Source: HGM13862 sp031553915 (GTDB lineage: Bacteria; Bacillota; Dehalobacteriia; UBA4068). From it: a stretch of 45,389 nucleotides of DNA. The stretch lies in contig JAVBKT010000011.1 in the NCBI GenBank assembly GCA_031553915.1, positions 1 to 45,389 of the forward strand. The letters are read 5' to 3'. This document shows, piece after piece, positions 16,639 to 25,343 of this stretch (its first letter is position 1; each line of letters starts with the position of its first letter). The notes under the pieces were generated by a model. The model did no database searches. It saw nothing but the letters and a program-made list of their open reading frames with translations, and was not told where the DNA came from. The position numbers and the translations under genes were made by a program.

Positions 16639-18026
16639 GATTTCTTCTCTCCTGATTTCTTTTCTCCTGTTTTCACCTTAAGCATCAGTAAGAGCAGCAA
16701 TACCAGATAAACCGCTAGAATAGCCAGCACCAACAGTGGCTGTGTCGGCGCCATGCCAACCAAGATCAAAATCGGGGCGCCGAGCAGAATGCCAAAACTT
16801 GTGCCCAACAGCAAATTATTGGCAGCAGGAGTAGAATAATCCTTATCAATTTCTCTCAGCAATAAAATACCTGAACTGATTGTTCCTGTCAACATCCCGA
16901 ACATGGACAAAAACCCTTCATAATAATAGCCGGGATAAAGTTTTTTACAAAGCCAAAGCAGATAGTAGAAGGTAACAACGCCGCCAACTACGCAAAGCAG
17001 AATAAACGGCAAGAGCAAGCCCTGTAAATCACGGATCTCAATCGAGACAATACCTGCCACCACCATAAAGTCAAAGGCTGCGCCGGAAAGGCGGGAAAGC
17101 AGATAATTGTTCTGATACTGGTGGGTCATAATCTTGGCCTTGCGTAAGCCGCCAAACAAGCTGCGGCAGGCAATAGCCAGCACTGCGCCGATGATAAAAT
17201 TGAATCCCCAAATGAGGCTGATAATGGTCTCGGCAAAGCCGCCGATTTGTTGCAGCAGCAGCGAAAGTCCTAGCGAAACCAAATATGTAAGTCCGTAAAT
17301 TACCAGCACAATAGCGACATTGATCGAGAGCCGGTCTACAGATTCGGAAATAGGCAGCTCATCCTCATCCTGGAACTGCTCAATTGTCACTGAGCCGGAG
17401 ATCAAGGTTTTGCCATCATCGCTGATCAAAATTTTGCCTTTATGTTTCAGATAGTTGAGATAGATTACCCCGACGACACAGGCCACCAAAAAGCCCACAG
17501 CTGCGATAGCCAAGCCGAAGCTCTGGCCGCCGACAAAACCAAGCTGTTCATAGCTGCTGCCGATATTATTGGCTTGTCCGGGGCCTTGTCCATAGCCCAT
17601 GGGCAGAAGAATACCAGCTGCCTGGAACATATCCGGCATAAAAGTATAAGCCAGGCCGATAGTGATAATCAGCCCCACGATACCCTGAACCACATAGGTG
17701 CTGACAATCAAAGCGCCGGACTTCAACCCAACCATCTTGACCTGTTCTATTTCCTGTTTTTGCGGAACCTTTAATGACAAGGCAATAAAACCGAGCCCGA
17801 TGGCATGATAAGTGATCGTCTCCATAAAGCTCTGCGTAATCGGCAACACTCCGCAATAATTGAGTACCAAAGCGATGAACCCTGCTAAAACAGCTGTCGG
17901 CATCAAGGTCTTTTTGATGGCAGGAACCTTGCGGCGCAGAATATTAGCCAGCAGAATTACCGCGCAAATCACGCCGATTTGCAGCATGCCTCCCCACAGA
18001 GTACCATTTAGATATGAAAAATCCAT
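16635..18026 (-). CDS. GltS-type sodium/glutamate symporter family protein
   Basis: A 463-aa integral membrane protein with about ten to twelve TM helices and a charged cytoplasmic loop near residues 195-225. The glycine-rich motif GYGQGPGQAN (around residues 145-155) fits the re-entrant loop of the ESS/GltS family of Na+-coupled glutamate carriers. Substrate is inferred from family only. It has a good ribosome binding site (GGAGGCAAATC), lies 23 bp after the acyltransferase gene and overlaps the HIT gene by 4 bp. Confidence 0.82.
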   Translation of the reverse strand: MDFSYLNGTLWGGMLQIGVICAVILLANILRRKVPAIKKTLMPTAVLAGFIALVLNYCGVLPITQSFMETITYHAIGLGFIALSLKVPQKQEIEQVKMVGLKSGALIVSTYVVQGIVGLIITIGLAYTFMPDMFQAAGILLPMGYGQGPGQANNIGSSYEQLGFVGGQSFGLAIAAVGFLVACVVGVIYLNYLKHKGKILISDDGKTLISGSVTIEQFQDEDELPISESVDRLSINVAIVLVIYGLTYLVSLGLSLLLQQIGGFAETIISLIWGFNFIIGAVLAIACRSLFGGLRKAKIMTHQYQNNYLLSRLSGAAFDFMVVAGIVSIEIRDLQGLLLPFILLCVVGGVVTFYYLLWLCKKLYPGYYYEGFLSMFGMLTGTISSGILLLREIDKDYSTPAANNLLLGTSFGILLGAPILILVGMAPTQPLLVLAILAVYLVLLLLLMLKVKTGEKKSGEKKS

Positions 18027-18049
18027 GATTTGCCTCCGCGAATGTATTT

Positions 18050-19252
18050 TTACTTCGTAGTTTTCTTGAGAAAATCAAAACAAAGCTGATACTTGATTGC
18101 CGCACGTGGGTAGGGCGAAGAAATCTCATAAAAACGACCGTCCGCAAGGGTCAGCGTAATCAGCATTTGCTGCAAACAAGCAAATGACTTAACCTGCTCC
18201 AACGGAATCGTCTCTATTTGCTTCCCTTCAAAACCAAGCTCCAGCCGATCAATATATAAAGCCAGAGAACCACGGGCATGCGAGCTTTCCTCTGAGACGC
18301 CGTATAAATAAAATTCCTGCTCCACATCACTAAGCAGCGGAAAATCAACCGCATTATTATTCTGCGCTTGCGCGGATAATTCCTCTATTTTTTCTTTCTG
18401 CCAGGCAAACCAATCGCGTACTGTAGTAAAAGGCATCGCTGTTTGCCCGATATTTTCAAAATACCCATAAGTATTGAAGCGTAAGTCCAGGCCGCAGCTG
18501 CAGTAAAAACGGTCGTCTTCACTATGCAAAGCGGCAATTTGCCCACAGACCGGGCAAAAAAATAAAGTCGTTTCTAAATGCTCCGCTAAATTTTTTCCTT
18601 TATATGCTGAGTGTTTTTGTTCCTGGATAGCATAGGCGTCAACATGCAAATCATCTTCTATAAGCCGCTGCAATTGCTCTTTATCGATAGCCTTTAATTC
18701 TGCTGCGCTGTATTCGCCGACAATTTCTCCGGTCAAATAGCCTTTGCGGGTGGAGGAAGCCCAGCGCGGCTGGGTTAGATATCCGCCGGTTAATCGATAT
18801 GTGACCAAAGGCACGCCGCTGATTTTTGCCAGATGGGCAGCTGTCGGGGCAATATATCCGGTGAGCCCGTCATAGCTGCGCTCGCCTTCAATAAAAATGC
18901 AGACATTGTCCCCTGCGCGCAAGCGGCGCAAAATATCCATAGTGGCCTCTGCGTCTGTGCGTCCTTTGATGCGTAAAATAGGGTCAACAAGACGCATAAT
19001 CAGCGGGCCCCAGCCCTTATGCACGATATGCGACGAGGAGACAAAATACATATGCGCCTTGATACCAAGCCCGACAAAGACCGCATCAGCATCACAGGGA
19101 TGGTTAGCATAGATCAAGCTTGGCTGCGAGGTCAAACGCGCCATACGCGGACGGAAACCCATTTTAATCAACATAATCGGCCGCACGATTTTTTTCAAAA
19201 AGGCAAAAATAAAATGATGAAATTTACGCGGCCGCTTTTTTCTTGTTGCCAT
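18050..19252 (-). CDS. PlsC-like acyltransferase with C-terminal zinc ribbon
   Basis: The N-terminal half is a 1-acyl-glycerol-3-phosphate acyltransferase-type domain. It has the catalytic HX4D motif in NHPCDADAV (about residue 51) and the substrate-binding motif IFIEGERS. The C-terminal half adds a zinc ribbon (CPVC, then CSCG, about residues 233-258) and a further domain of about 140 aa that resembles a lipid- or nucleic-acid-independent beta fold I cannot name. The 400-aa length is well above the 200-250 aa of plain PlsC. It may acylate a substrate other than lysophosphatidate. It lies with gltS and a nitroreductase on one strand. Confidence 0.8.
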   Translation of the reverse strand: MATRKKRPRKFHHFIFAFLKKIVRPIMLIKMGFRPRMARLTSQPSLIYANHPCDADAVFVGLGIKAHMYFVSSSHIVHKGWGPLIMRLVDPILRIKGRTDAEATMDILRRLRAGDNVCIFIEGERSYDGLTGYIAPTAAHLAKISGVPLVTYRLTGGYLTQPRWASSTRKGYLTGEIVGEYSAAELKAIDKEQLQRLIEDDLHVDAYAIQEQKHSAYKGKNLAEHLETTLFFCPVCGQIAALHSEDDRFYCSCGLDLRFNTYGYFENIGQTAMPFTTVRDWFAWQKEKIEELSAQAQNNNAVDFPLLSDVEQEFYLYGVSEESSHARGSLALYIDRLELGFEGKQIETIPLEQVKSFACLQQMLITLTLADGRFYEISSPYPRAAIKYQLCFDFLKKTTK

Positions 19253-19284
19253 AATCCCTCCAGGAGAATAATTTATTGCCCGGC

Positions 19285-19797
19285 TTAGACAAACTTAACT
19301 GTTTCGCTCAAAGGCTTCCGTGAATAATGGCGGTCAGATGGCTCAGCGTCTTCCGCAGCATAGCCCAGAGGAATAAATGCTGATACGACATGATTGGACG
19401 GGATATCCAGCTCTTCTTTGATAATTGCTTCATCAAAAACCCCGACCCAGCAACTACCCAGACCCAGCTCTGCGGCTTGCAGCAGCATATGCGTAATCAC
19501 CGAGGCTGTATCGACAAAACCAAAATTAACCTGATTGGTGTCGATGGTGGTGGATTGGTTTTTGTCATAACAAACAACCAGCGCCACCGGCGCATTATAA
19601 GTGCAGGGGCTGGCCTTGACTGCTTTGGCAATATTATCGCCTTGCAAAACATATATATATTGTGGTTGGAAATTTCTCCCGGTGGGCGCCAGACGGCCTG
19701 CAGCTAAAACCTGCTGTAATTTATCTTCTTCCAGCGGGCGGGAAGAAAAAGATCTTACCGAGTATCTCGCTTGGGCCAAAGACATAAAATCCATCAT
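19285..19797 (-). CDS. Nitroreductase family flavoprotein
   Basis: A 170-aa protein of the small FMN-dependent nitroreductase type. It has the N-terminal ARYSVRSF motif that binds the FMN phosphate, LAPTGRNFQPQ, and the C-terminal LGLGSCWVGVFDE segment. Substrates of such enzymes range from nitroaromatics to quinones and cannot be read from sequence. AAGGAG precedes the two adjacent ATG codons. plsC-like follows 32 bp later. Confidence 0.92.
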   Translation of the reverse strand: MMDFMSLAQARYSVRSFSSRPLEEDKLQQVLAAGRLAPTGRNFQPQYIYVLQGDNIAKAVKASPCTYNAPVALVVCYDKNQSTTIDTNQVNFGFVDTASVITHMLLQAAELGLGSCWVGVFDEAIIKEELDIPSNHVVSAFIPLGYAAEDAEPSDRHYSRKPLSETVKFV

Positions 19798-19846
19798 ATC
19801 ATCTCCTTGATAATCTTCTTTTCGGCAAAATTCTTATCCGGCTTCA

Positions 19847-20377
19847 TCATAATAATTCTCTGCTGTAAATAGCAGTATAGACCAATTTTCCATTAATCCG
19901 TTCGGATTTCATCAGGCTGATACGTTCAGCTTGCTGCCGCACTTGCGGCATCTGCACGCTGTAGTGGCGAAAATCAAAAATTTCCGGCACCACGGCCTGA
20001 CGCAGCAGCGTCAGATGCGGGAAAAACTGCCTTTTTTCTAGCGCAAAGCCGGCTTGCCGCAATGCGTCCGACAAATTTTGTTGCAAATCAAAAAGCTGCG
20101 GCACAGGCTTAATCGCCAAAAAGAGTAAATCACCATCTCTACGGCGAAAACGATCAAGCCGGGAGGCAATCAGAGGGAACGCAGATGAAACGGATTTATC
20201 AATGCATTTTTTCAGCAAATCCACCTGATCGCTCTCGCCAATAAACGCCAAAGTCAGATGATAATTATCGCTACTTACCAGTTTACCCCTTATCATTTGC
20301 AAATGCAAATCAATAGCGATATTAGTTAAAACTTTTTTATTATTTTCATTGATTTCCAAAGCGATAAATAAACGCAT
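19847..20377 (-). CDS. thpR: RNA 2',3'-cyclic phosphodiesterase (2H family)
   Basis: The 176-aa protein has the two HxTx motifs of the 2H phosphoesterase fold, HLTL in NYHLTLAFIGE and HLTL in FFPHLTLLR, and begins MRLFIALEI as ThpR/LigT proteins do. These enzymes open 2',3'-cyclic phosphates on RNA ends; the in vivo role is unclear. The ribosome binding site is GAGGG, 4 nt upstream. It is transcribed divergently from the E2-like operon. Confidence 0.93.
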   Translation of the reverse strand: MRLFIALEINENNKKVLTNIAIDLHLQMIRGKLVSSDNYHLTLAFIGESDQVDLLKKCIDKSVSSAFPLIASRLDRFRRRDGDLLFLAIKPVPQLFDLQQNLSDALRQAGFALEKRQFFPHLTLLRQAVVPEIFDFRHYSVQMPQVRQQAERISLMKSERINGKLVYTAIYSRELL

Positions 20378-20468
20378 AAGTCCCTCTAGCCCGTCTATAG
20401 ATACAAAATATTCCAGTTAATGATAAGCTATGATACATTATATATGATTAATTTCATACTCACAAGCC

Positions 20469-20497
20469 TTGAAATATACTATTGATTAGCGTATAAT
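20469..20497 (+). promoter_or_regulatory. Promoter of the E2-like/ligase operon
   Basis: The -35 TTGAAA (20469-20474) and perfect -10 TATAAT (20492-20497) have a 17-bp spacer. The leader would be about 85 nt. No clear operator palindrome is seen next to it. Confidence 0.75.
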
Positions 20498-20589
20498 AAC
20501 GATAGTTTGTTAACGCTCATTTCATAATTGGCAATCACCTTATGCTTACTACCTTTTATTTATAATTCGATGAAAAAGAAGAGACTAAT

Positions 20590-21465
20590 ATGAAGACAAA
20601 GCGCCGCTTTGGCGACCGCAAGGATGGAGTCTGGATCCGTGATCTGGATTCAATGCATGGTTTCATGCCATATATCTACACTAAGCGTGCAGACGCGGAG
20701 GCCTTCATCCAAGAAGAGATCGATTTAACCTCGGCAAAGGCTTTTCTCAAACAAAAGAATGCTGATAATCCGGATTTCCGTTATACTTTGTTTCAACTGA
20801 TTTCTGCTGCTATTTTGAAAACTGTGATGCTGCGTCCACAGCTTAACCGTTTTGTTGCCGGACGCCGCATTTATCAACGAACCCATTATTCAATTGGTTT
20901 TGTGGCCAAGAAAAAATTTTCTGATACCGGTGCCGAGTCCTTGATCATGCTTTATTTTGAAAAGGATTTTACCCTGGAAAACCTGCGCAGCGCCATGAAC
21001 GAAAAGATTAATGGTATCCGCCGCAGAGGGCAAACTGATAATACTACTGATGTAATGGATATTTTGGTCAAATTTCCCCGCTGTATTTTACGAGTTATCG
21101 CTGGCTTGATTCGCTTCCTCGATTATTTTGGCCGCGTGCCTTGGGGCATGATTAAAGAAGAGCCCAATTACGCTACCATCTTTCTTACCAATCTTGGCAG
21201 CATTAGGCTCAATGCCGGGTATCATCATCTGAATAATTTTGGTACAAACTCTATATTTGTAGTTGTTGGCGAGAAGAAACTCAAGCCTTGGTTTGATAAA
21301 GAAGGCAACATGACCATGCGTGACACCTTGAGCCTGGGGATTACCCTGGATGAAAGAATTGCGGATGGGTATTACTATGCAAAAAGCATTATGCTGTTTA
21401 AGCACTTTCTGGAGCATCCGGAACTATTGGAGCTTTCGGAAAATGAGGAGATCATCTATGACTAA
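20590..21465 (+). CDS. Stand-alone E2-type acyltransferase-fold protein, catalytic His replaced
   Basis: A 291-aa protein resembling the catalytic domain of 2-oxoacid dehydrogenase E2 / chloramphenicol acetyltransferase, with no lipoyl or peripheral-subunit-binding domain. Support comes from the N-terminal YIYTKRADAEAFIQEEIDLT, the segment TIFLTNLGSIRLNAGYHHL, and the C-terminal LSLGITLDERIADGYYYAKS. The last aligns with the E2 active-site motif DHRVIDG; here His is Glu, while Asp-Gly is kept. So the standard acyl-transfer chemistry is doubtful. The ribosome binding site is weak (GAAGAG). The 3' end overlaps the acyl-CoA ligase gene by 8 bp, which ties the two functions together. No pyruvate dehydrogenase genes are nearby. 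Confidence 0.78.
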   Translation: MKTKRRFGDRKDGVWIRDLDSMHGFMPYIYTKRADAEAFIQEEIDLTSAKAFLKQKNADNPDFRYTLFQLISAAILKTVMLRPQLNRFVAGRRIYQRTHYSIGFVAKKKFSDTGAESLIMLYFEKDFTLENLRSAMNEKINGIRRRGQTDNTTDVMDILVKFPRCILRVIAGLIRFLDYFGRVPWGMIKEEPNYATIFLTNLGSIRLNAGYHHLNNFGTNSIFVVVGEKKLKPWFDKEGNMTMRDTLSLGITLDERIADGYYYAKSIMLFKHFLEHPELLELSENEEIIYD

Positions 21466-23245
21466 TGAATTAAAAACACCCTGGCTGCCGGCCTATGGTG
21501 ATTTAAGCTTTCATTTGCAATATTTTGAGGGCACTATGTTTGAAATGGTGGAAGAAGCCGCAAGCAAGCACCCTGATTATTTTGCCTACGAATTCATGGG
21601 CAAAAGAACCACCTTTGCTAAATTTATCAGCGAAATACGCTGCACAGCCAAAGGACTGGCCGCTCTTGGCATCAAAGAAAATGACCGCGTCACCATTTGT
21701 ATGCCCAACACCCCCCAGGGGGTAATCATGTTTTATGCGCTGAACGTAGTAGGGGCTGTTTCCAATATGATTCACCCCTTAAGCTCCGAAGGCGAAATTG
21801 AGTTCTTTATTGATGAGAGTGATTCTGTGGCAGTTTTGACTCTAGATCAGTTCTATCCCAAGTTTGCCGCCATAGCTAAACGCCGCGCCATCCCTAAATT
21901 AATCATTGCCAATATTGGCGACGCGCTTTCTCCTCTCAAACGTTTTGGCTATAAGCTTACCCAAGGCCGCAAAATAGCGAAAGTGCCGCAAAGCGACACC
22001 AACGTTATCCTCTGGAATGATTTGCTGGCTTTGGCAGACAGCTATACCGAGCCATATCAAGTTAAAAGATCAGCGCATGCCGCTGCCTCTATCCTTTATA
22101 GCGGCGGCACTACCGGCACGACCAAAGGCATTCTACTTTCCAATTATAATTTTAACGCGCTGGCCAAACAAACAATCTCTGTCAACCCCATGGTTACCCC
22201 GGGAGACAAAGTTTTGGCTGTTATGCCCATTTTTCATGGTTTTGGTTTGGGTATCAGCATTCATACCTTCCTCGCCGTGGGCGGCGAATGCATTTTGGTT
22301 CCCCGCTTTAATGTGCAAACCTATGCGGAGCTGCTGCGCAAAGAGCAACCCAATTTTATTGCCGGTGTGCCTACTCTGTACGAGGCGCTGCTCAGACATC
22401 CAGATATTGCTGATATTGACCTCAGCTGCCTGAAGGGCGTATTCTCCGGCGGCGATACTCTATCTATTGAGCTCAAGAAAAAATTTGACAAATTCCTCGC
22501 TGAACACAATGCCACAATTCAAATCCGTGAAGGGTACGGCATGACTGAATGCGTCACTGCCTCCTGCCTGACCCCTATTACTCTCGCCAAAGAAGGCAGT
22601 ATTGGCGTTCCTTTCCCTGATACCTACTATAAAATAGTTGGCATCAACAGCACCCGCGAATTGCCCTATGGTGAGGAAGGCGAGATCTGCCTTACCGGCC
22701 CGTCAGTGATGCTAGGATATGTCAAGCATCCGGAAGAAACCGCCAATACGCTTCAACCACATGCTGATGGGAGAACCTGGCTGCATACCGGAGATATCGG
22801 TATTATGGATGAGGACGGTTATCTCTATTTCCGCCAAAGAATCAAGCGAATGATTATTAGCTCCGGCTATTCTATTTATCCCAGCGCTCTGGAAAATGTT
22901 TTTGACGCCCATGAAAAAGTACAGATGAGTTGTATCATCGGTGTGCCGGATGATTTGAAGGTGCAGAAGATTAAAGCCTTTATCCAGCTGAAACCAGGCA
23001 TTGAACCAAGCGACGCTGTCAAAGAAGAAATCCTCGCTTATGCCAGCAAAAATATTGCTAAATATTCGCTGCCATATGATATTGAATTTCGTGAAGAATT
23101 GCCCAAAACCTTGGTTGGCAAGGTTGCCTACCGTATCTTGGAAGAAGAGGAAGAACAACGCCACCTGGCAGCCAGCTCTAGAGCTGTTGTTGATGATACG
23201 CCTCTTGCGCAGGATAGTGAAGACGCCGCTATAATTGCTAAATAG
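21458..23245 (+). CDS. AMP-forming acyl-CoA synthetase (ANL superfamily)
   Basis: A 595-aa adenylate-forming ligase that should activate a carboxylic acid to acyl-AMP and then acyl-CoA. The phosphate loop is YSGGTTGTTKG, followed by GYGMTE (A5), a TGD motif in LHTGDIG, IKRMIISSGYSIYP (A8 hinge) and the C-terminal catalytic lysine in PKTLVGKVAYR. The start MTNELK has GAGGAG upstream and lies 8 bp inside the E2-like gene. The chain length of the substrate cannot be read by eye. The last 30 residues form an acidic, Ala-rich tail. A strong terminator follows. Confidence 0.9.
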   Translation: MTNELKTPWLPAYGDLSFHLQYFEGTMFEMVEEAASKHPDYFAYEFMGKRTTFAKFISEIRCTAKGLAALGIKENDRVTICMPNTPQGVIMFYALNVVGAVSNMIHPLSSEGEIEFFIDESDSVAVLTLDQFYPKFAAIAKRRAIPKLIIANIGDALSPLKRFGYKLTQGRKIAKVPQSDTNVILWNDLLALADSYTEPYQVKRSAHAAASILYSGGTTGTTKGILLSNYNFNALAKQTISVNPMVTPGDKVLAVMPIFHGFGLGISIHTFLAVGGECILVPRFNVQTYAELLRKEQPNFIAGVPTLYEALLRHPDIADIDLSCLKGVFSGGDTLSIELKKKFDKFLAEHNATIQIREGYGMTECVTASCLTPITLAKEGSIGVPFPDTYYKIVGINSTRELPYGEEGEICLTGPSVMLGYVKHPEETANTLQPHADGRTWLHTGDIGIMDEDGYLYFRQRIKRMIISSGYSIYPSALENVFDAHEKVQMSCIIGVPDDLKVQKIKAFIQLKPGIEPSDAVKEEILAYASKNIAKYSLPYDIEFREELPKTLVGKVAYRILEEEEEQRHLAASSRAVVDDTPLAQDSEDAAIIAK

Positions 23246-23254
23246 CTAAATTAA

Positions 23255-23306
23255 TATAGAAATCAAAAAAACCCGACCAATTTGGTTGGTTTTTTTGATT
23301 TCTATA
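23255..23306 (+). terminator. Terminator of the E2-like/ligase operon
   Basis: A perfect 18-bp inverted repeat (23256-23273 with 23288-23305) includes seven A/T pairs next to CC/GG, so the T-run lies inside the 3' arm. It starts about 10 bp after the ligase stop. Confidence 0.85.
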
Positions 23307-23363
23307 AATTTTATGTCTACTTATACTAAACAGCTTGTATTTTCTCGCAGATCTTGCTATGAT

Positions 23364-23399
23364 TATACTTAATCTACTTAGACTAAGTCTAAGTAGATT
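23364..23399 (+). promoter_or_regulatory. ABC operon -10 and palindromic operator
   Basis: A -10 TATACT (23364-23369) is followed at once by a perfect inverted repeat: AATCTACTTAGAC (23371-23383), TAA, GTCTAAGTAGATT (23387-23399). The palindrome covers the expected transcription start, where a bound dimer would block RNA polymerase. The -35 region is poor (TTTCTC at 17 bp). The best candidate to bind it is the PadR-like protein at the end of the operon; that link is inferred. Confidence 0.75.
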
Positions 23400-23435
23400 G
23401 CAACTAATAATATCCAAATTTCAGGAGGACTTCAT

Positions 23436-24536
23436 ATGAAAAAGTTTCTTTTGCTGCTGCTAGTTATTGTTTGTTTTGCTGCTTTGATGCTCACCGCATG
23501 TGAAGCGCAGCCTGATCCGCAAATAGACGATGAAAACACTCCCATCGATGCCACTGCCAACACCCTGACGCTCGGCATGATTGGCACAGATATTAAAACA
23601 GCCTGCATCATTGTTGCTGATGCTCTTGGCTACTACGAAGAAGAAGACGTTGATGTGAAGTTTGAAAAAATTTCTAATCTGAGTGATGGCGCAACAGCGC
23701 TGGATATGGGCAAACTGGATGTATTGCCTTTTGGCGTCATCCCCTCTGCTACATTTATTGCCGGCGGCACTGATTTGGTGGTTTTCGGCGGCACAATTTC
23801 CGAAGGCAGCGAGATCATCGTGACCCCGGAAAACGCCGGAACAATTAACACCCTGGAAGATTTTCGCGGCAAAACTATTGGCTGCTACCGCATGGAAACC
23901 GGCCATATGGTGATGAAAGGCCTCCTGAGAGAAGCCGGTATGGTCATTGATGAAGATGTGACCTTTGTGCTGCTCGATTCACAGCAGACTATTATTGAAG
24001 CAGTGCGCAAGGGCGAGGTTGACCTGGGCTTTTTGAACAGCGGCCAGGGCTATATCGCACAGCAGGCAGGCTTGGTTGTTGAAAAGCAAGTTGGCGAGTT
24101 TGAGGCTGATTTCCCCTGCTGCCGCCAGACCACTTCCCGCGCTGCTTATGAAAACAAATATGATGCTTTGGTCAAATTTGAGATTGCTAATTTGCGCGCT
24201 TATGAAACAATTATGACTGATAAACAAGCAGCCATAGATGCCCTGGTTGCCTATTCCGGCCAAGACGCCACCTATGTAGAAGCAATTATTTATGGTATCG
24301 AGGGTGAGTATGACGCTGCTATGATTATCTCGCTCGACCCCAATAAGAACAAGGTTATTGATTTCTATGAAACGATGAAAGCCAATGGCGATATTGACCC
24401 AGACACTGAATTTGCGATGGAAGACCATATTGATATTACTATCTATAAAGCAGCCCTGGATGAGCTGATCACCAGAGATGCTGATAAGCAAATTTATAGC
24501 GATTTGCTGGCAGAATACGAGGTAAATAATCTTTAA
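23436..24536 (+). CDS. ABC transporter substrate-binding lipoprotein (NitT/TauT type)
   Basis: A 366-aa lipoprotein with signal peptide and lipobox LMLTAC (Cys at residue 22). The body fits the NMT1/SsuA/TauA-like periplasmic-binding fold: LTLGMIGTDIKTACIIVADALGYYEEE at the start, and DFRGKTIGCYRMETGHMVMKGLLREAG near residues 142-170. A Cys-Cys pair (FPCCRQTT, about residue 228) is unusual for the ligand domain. The gene has AGGAGG 7 nt upstream and is the first of an importer operon. The ligand is unknown; family members take up taurine, sulfonates, nitrate, riboflavin precursors or thiamine precursors. Confidence 0.88.
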   Translation: MKKFLLLLLVIVCFAALMLTACEAQPDPQIDDENTPIDATANTLTLGMIGTDIKTACIIVADALGYYEEEDVDVKFEKISNLSDGATALDMGKLDVLPFGVIPSATFIAGGTDLVVFGGTISEGSEIIVTPENAGTINTLEDFRGKTIGCYRMETGHMVMKGLLREAGMVIDEDVTFVLLDSQQTIIEAVRKGEVDLGFLNSGQGYIAQQAGLVVEKQVGEFEADFPCCRQTTSRAAYENKYDALVKFEIANLRAYETIMTDKQAAIDALVAYSGQDATYVEAIIYGIEGEYDAAMIISLDPNKNKVIDFYETMKANGDIDPDTEFAMEDHIDITIYKAALDELITRDADKQIYSDLLAEYEVNNL

Positions 24537-24551
24537 GCTATGGAGTAATCA

Positions 24552-25343
24552 ATGGCTAAACTAGAGCTTGTCGACATGACCTTTGCCTATGATACGGACA
24601 AAGGGCCGGAAATTATCCTTGACCATTTGAACCTCAAAATTGAGCAAGGTGAATTCGTCTGCGTAATTGGCCGCTCCGGTTGCGGAAAAACAACTCTGCT
24701 TACTCTCCTGGCTGGGCTGCTCTTGCCCAGCCAGGGCGCTATTTTGCTGGATGGTCTGCCGATAGAGGGGCCATCTACCAACCGCGCTATTGTTTTTCAG
24801 CACTATTCGCTTTTCCCCTGGATGACAGCCAAAAAAAATGTCAGCTTTGCCGTGCGGCAGGCCAACAAAAGCTTAAGCAAAGAGCAGGCGAGCGAGATTG
24901 CAGATCAGTTTTTGGCTAAGGTGGGCATGACGCATGCTGCGCATAAATACCCTTTTCAACTTTCCGGCGGCATGAGTCAAAGAATTGCTATCGCCAAAGC
25001 CCTGGCTATGGATGCGGAAATATTGCTGCTGGATGAGCCGTTTGGCGCGCTGGACGCGCTGAACCGTCAGGAGCTGCAAATCCTCCTATCTGACCTGTGG
25101 CTGGCAGATAAGCCGCAAAAAACAGTTGTTTTCGTCACTCATGATATTGATGAGGCGCTGTTGCTGGCCGACCGGATAGTTTTTATGCGGCCCGGTAAAA
25201 TTGAGCGCGAGTTTTATATCCCCTTTGGCCAGCCCAGCTATAAAGAACAAATCATCTATTCTGCGGAATACCGCGACTTAAAGCAGCAATTATTGGACCT
25301 TTTTAATCCTCATCCGGAGCTAAGCGATAATGTTCAAAACTAA
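24552..25343 (+). CDS. ABC transporter ATP-binding protein (NitT/TauT type)
   Basis: A 263-aa ATPase with Walker A GRSGCGKTT (about residues 39-47), Q-loop in FQHYSLFPW, signature LSGGMSQRIAIAKAL, Walker B ILLLDEPFGALD and switch histidine in VFVTHDIDEA. It energises import of the ligand bound by the preceding lipoprotein. It begins 15 bp after that gene with GGAG as ribosome binding site and overlaps the permease gene by 14 bp. Confidence 0.95.
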   Translation: MAKLELVDMTFAYDTDKGPEIILDHLNLKIEQGEFVCVIGRSGCGKTTLLTLLAGLLLPSQGAILLDGLPIEGPSTNRAIVFQHYSLFPWMTAKKNVSFAVRQANKSLSKEQASEIADQFLAKVGMTHAAHKYPFQLSGGMSQRIAIAKALAMDAEILLLDEPFGALDALNRQELQILLSDLWLADKPQKTVVFVTHDIDEALLLADRIVFMRPGKIEREFYIPFGQPSYKEQIIYSAEYRDLKQQLLDLFNPHPELSDNVQN

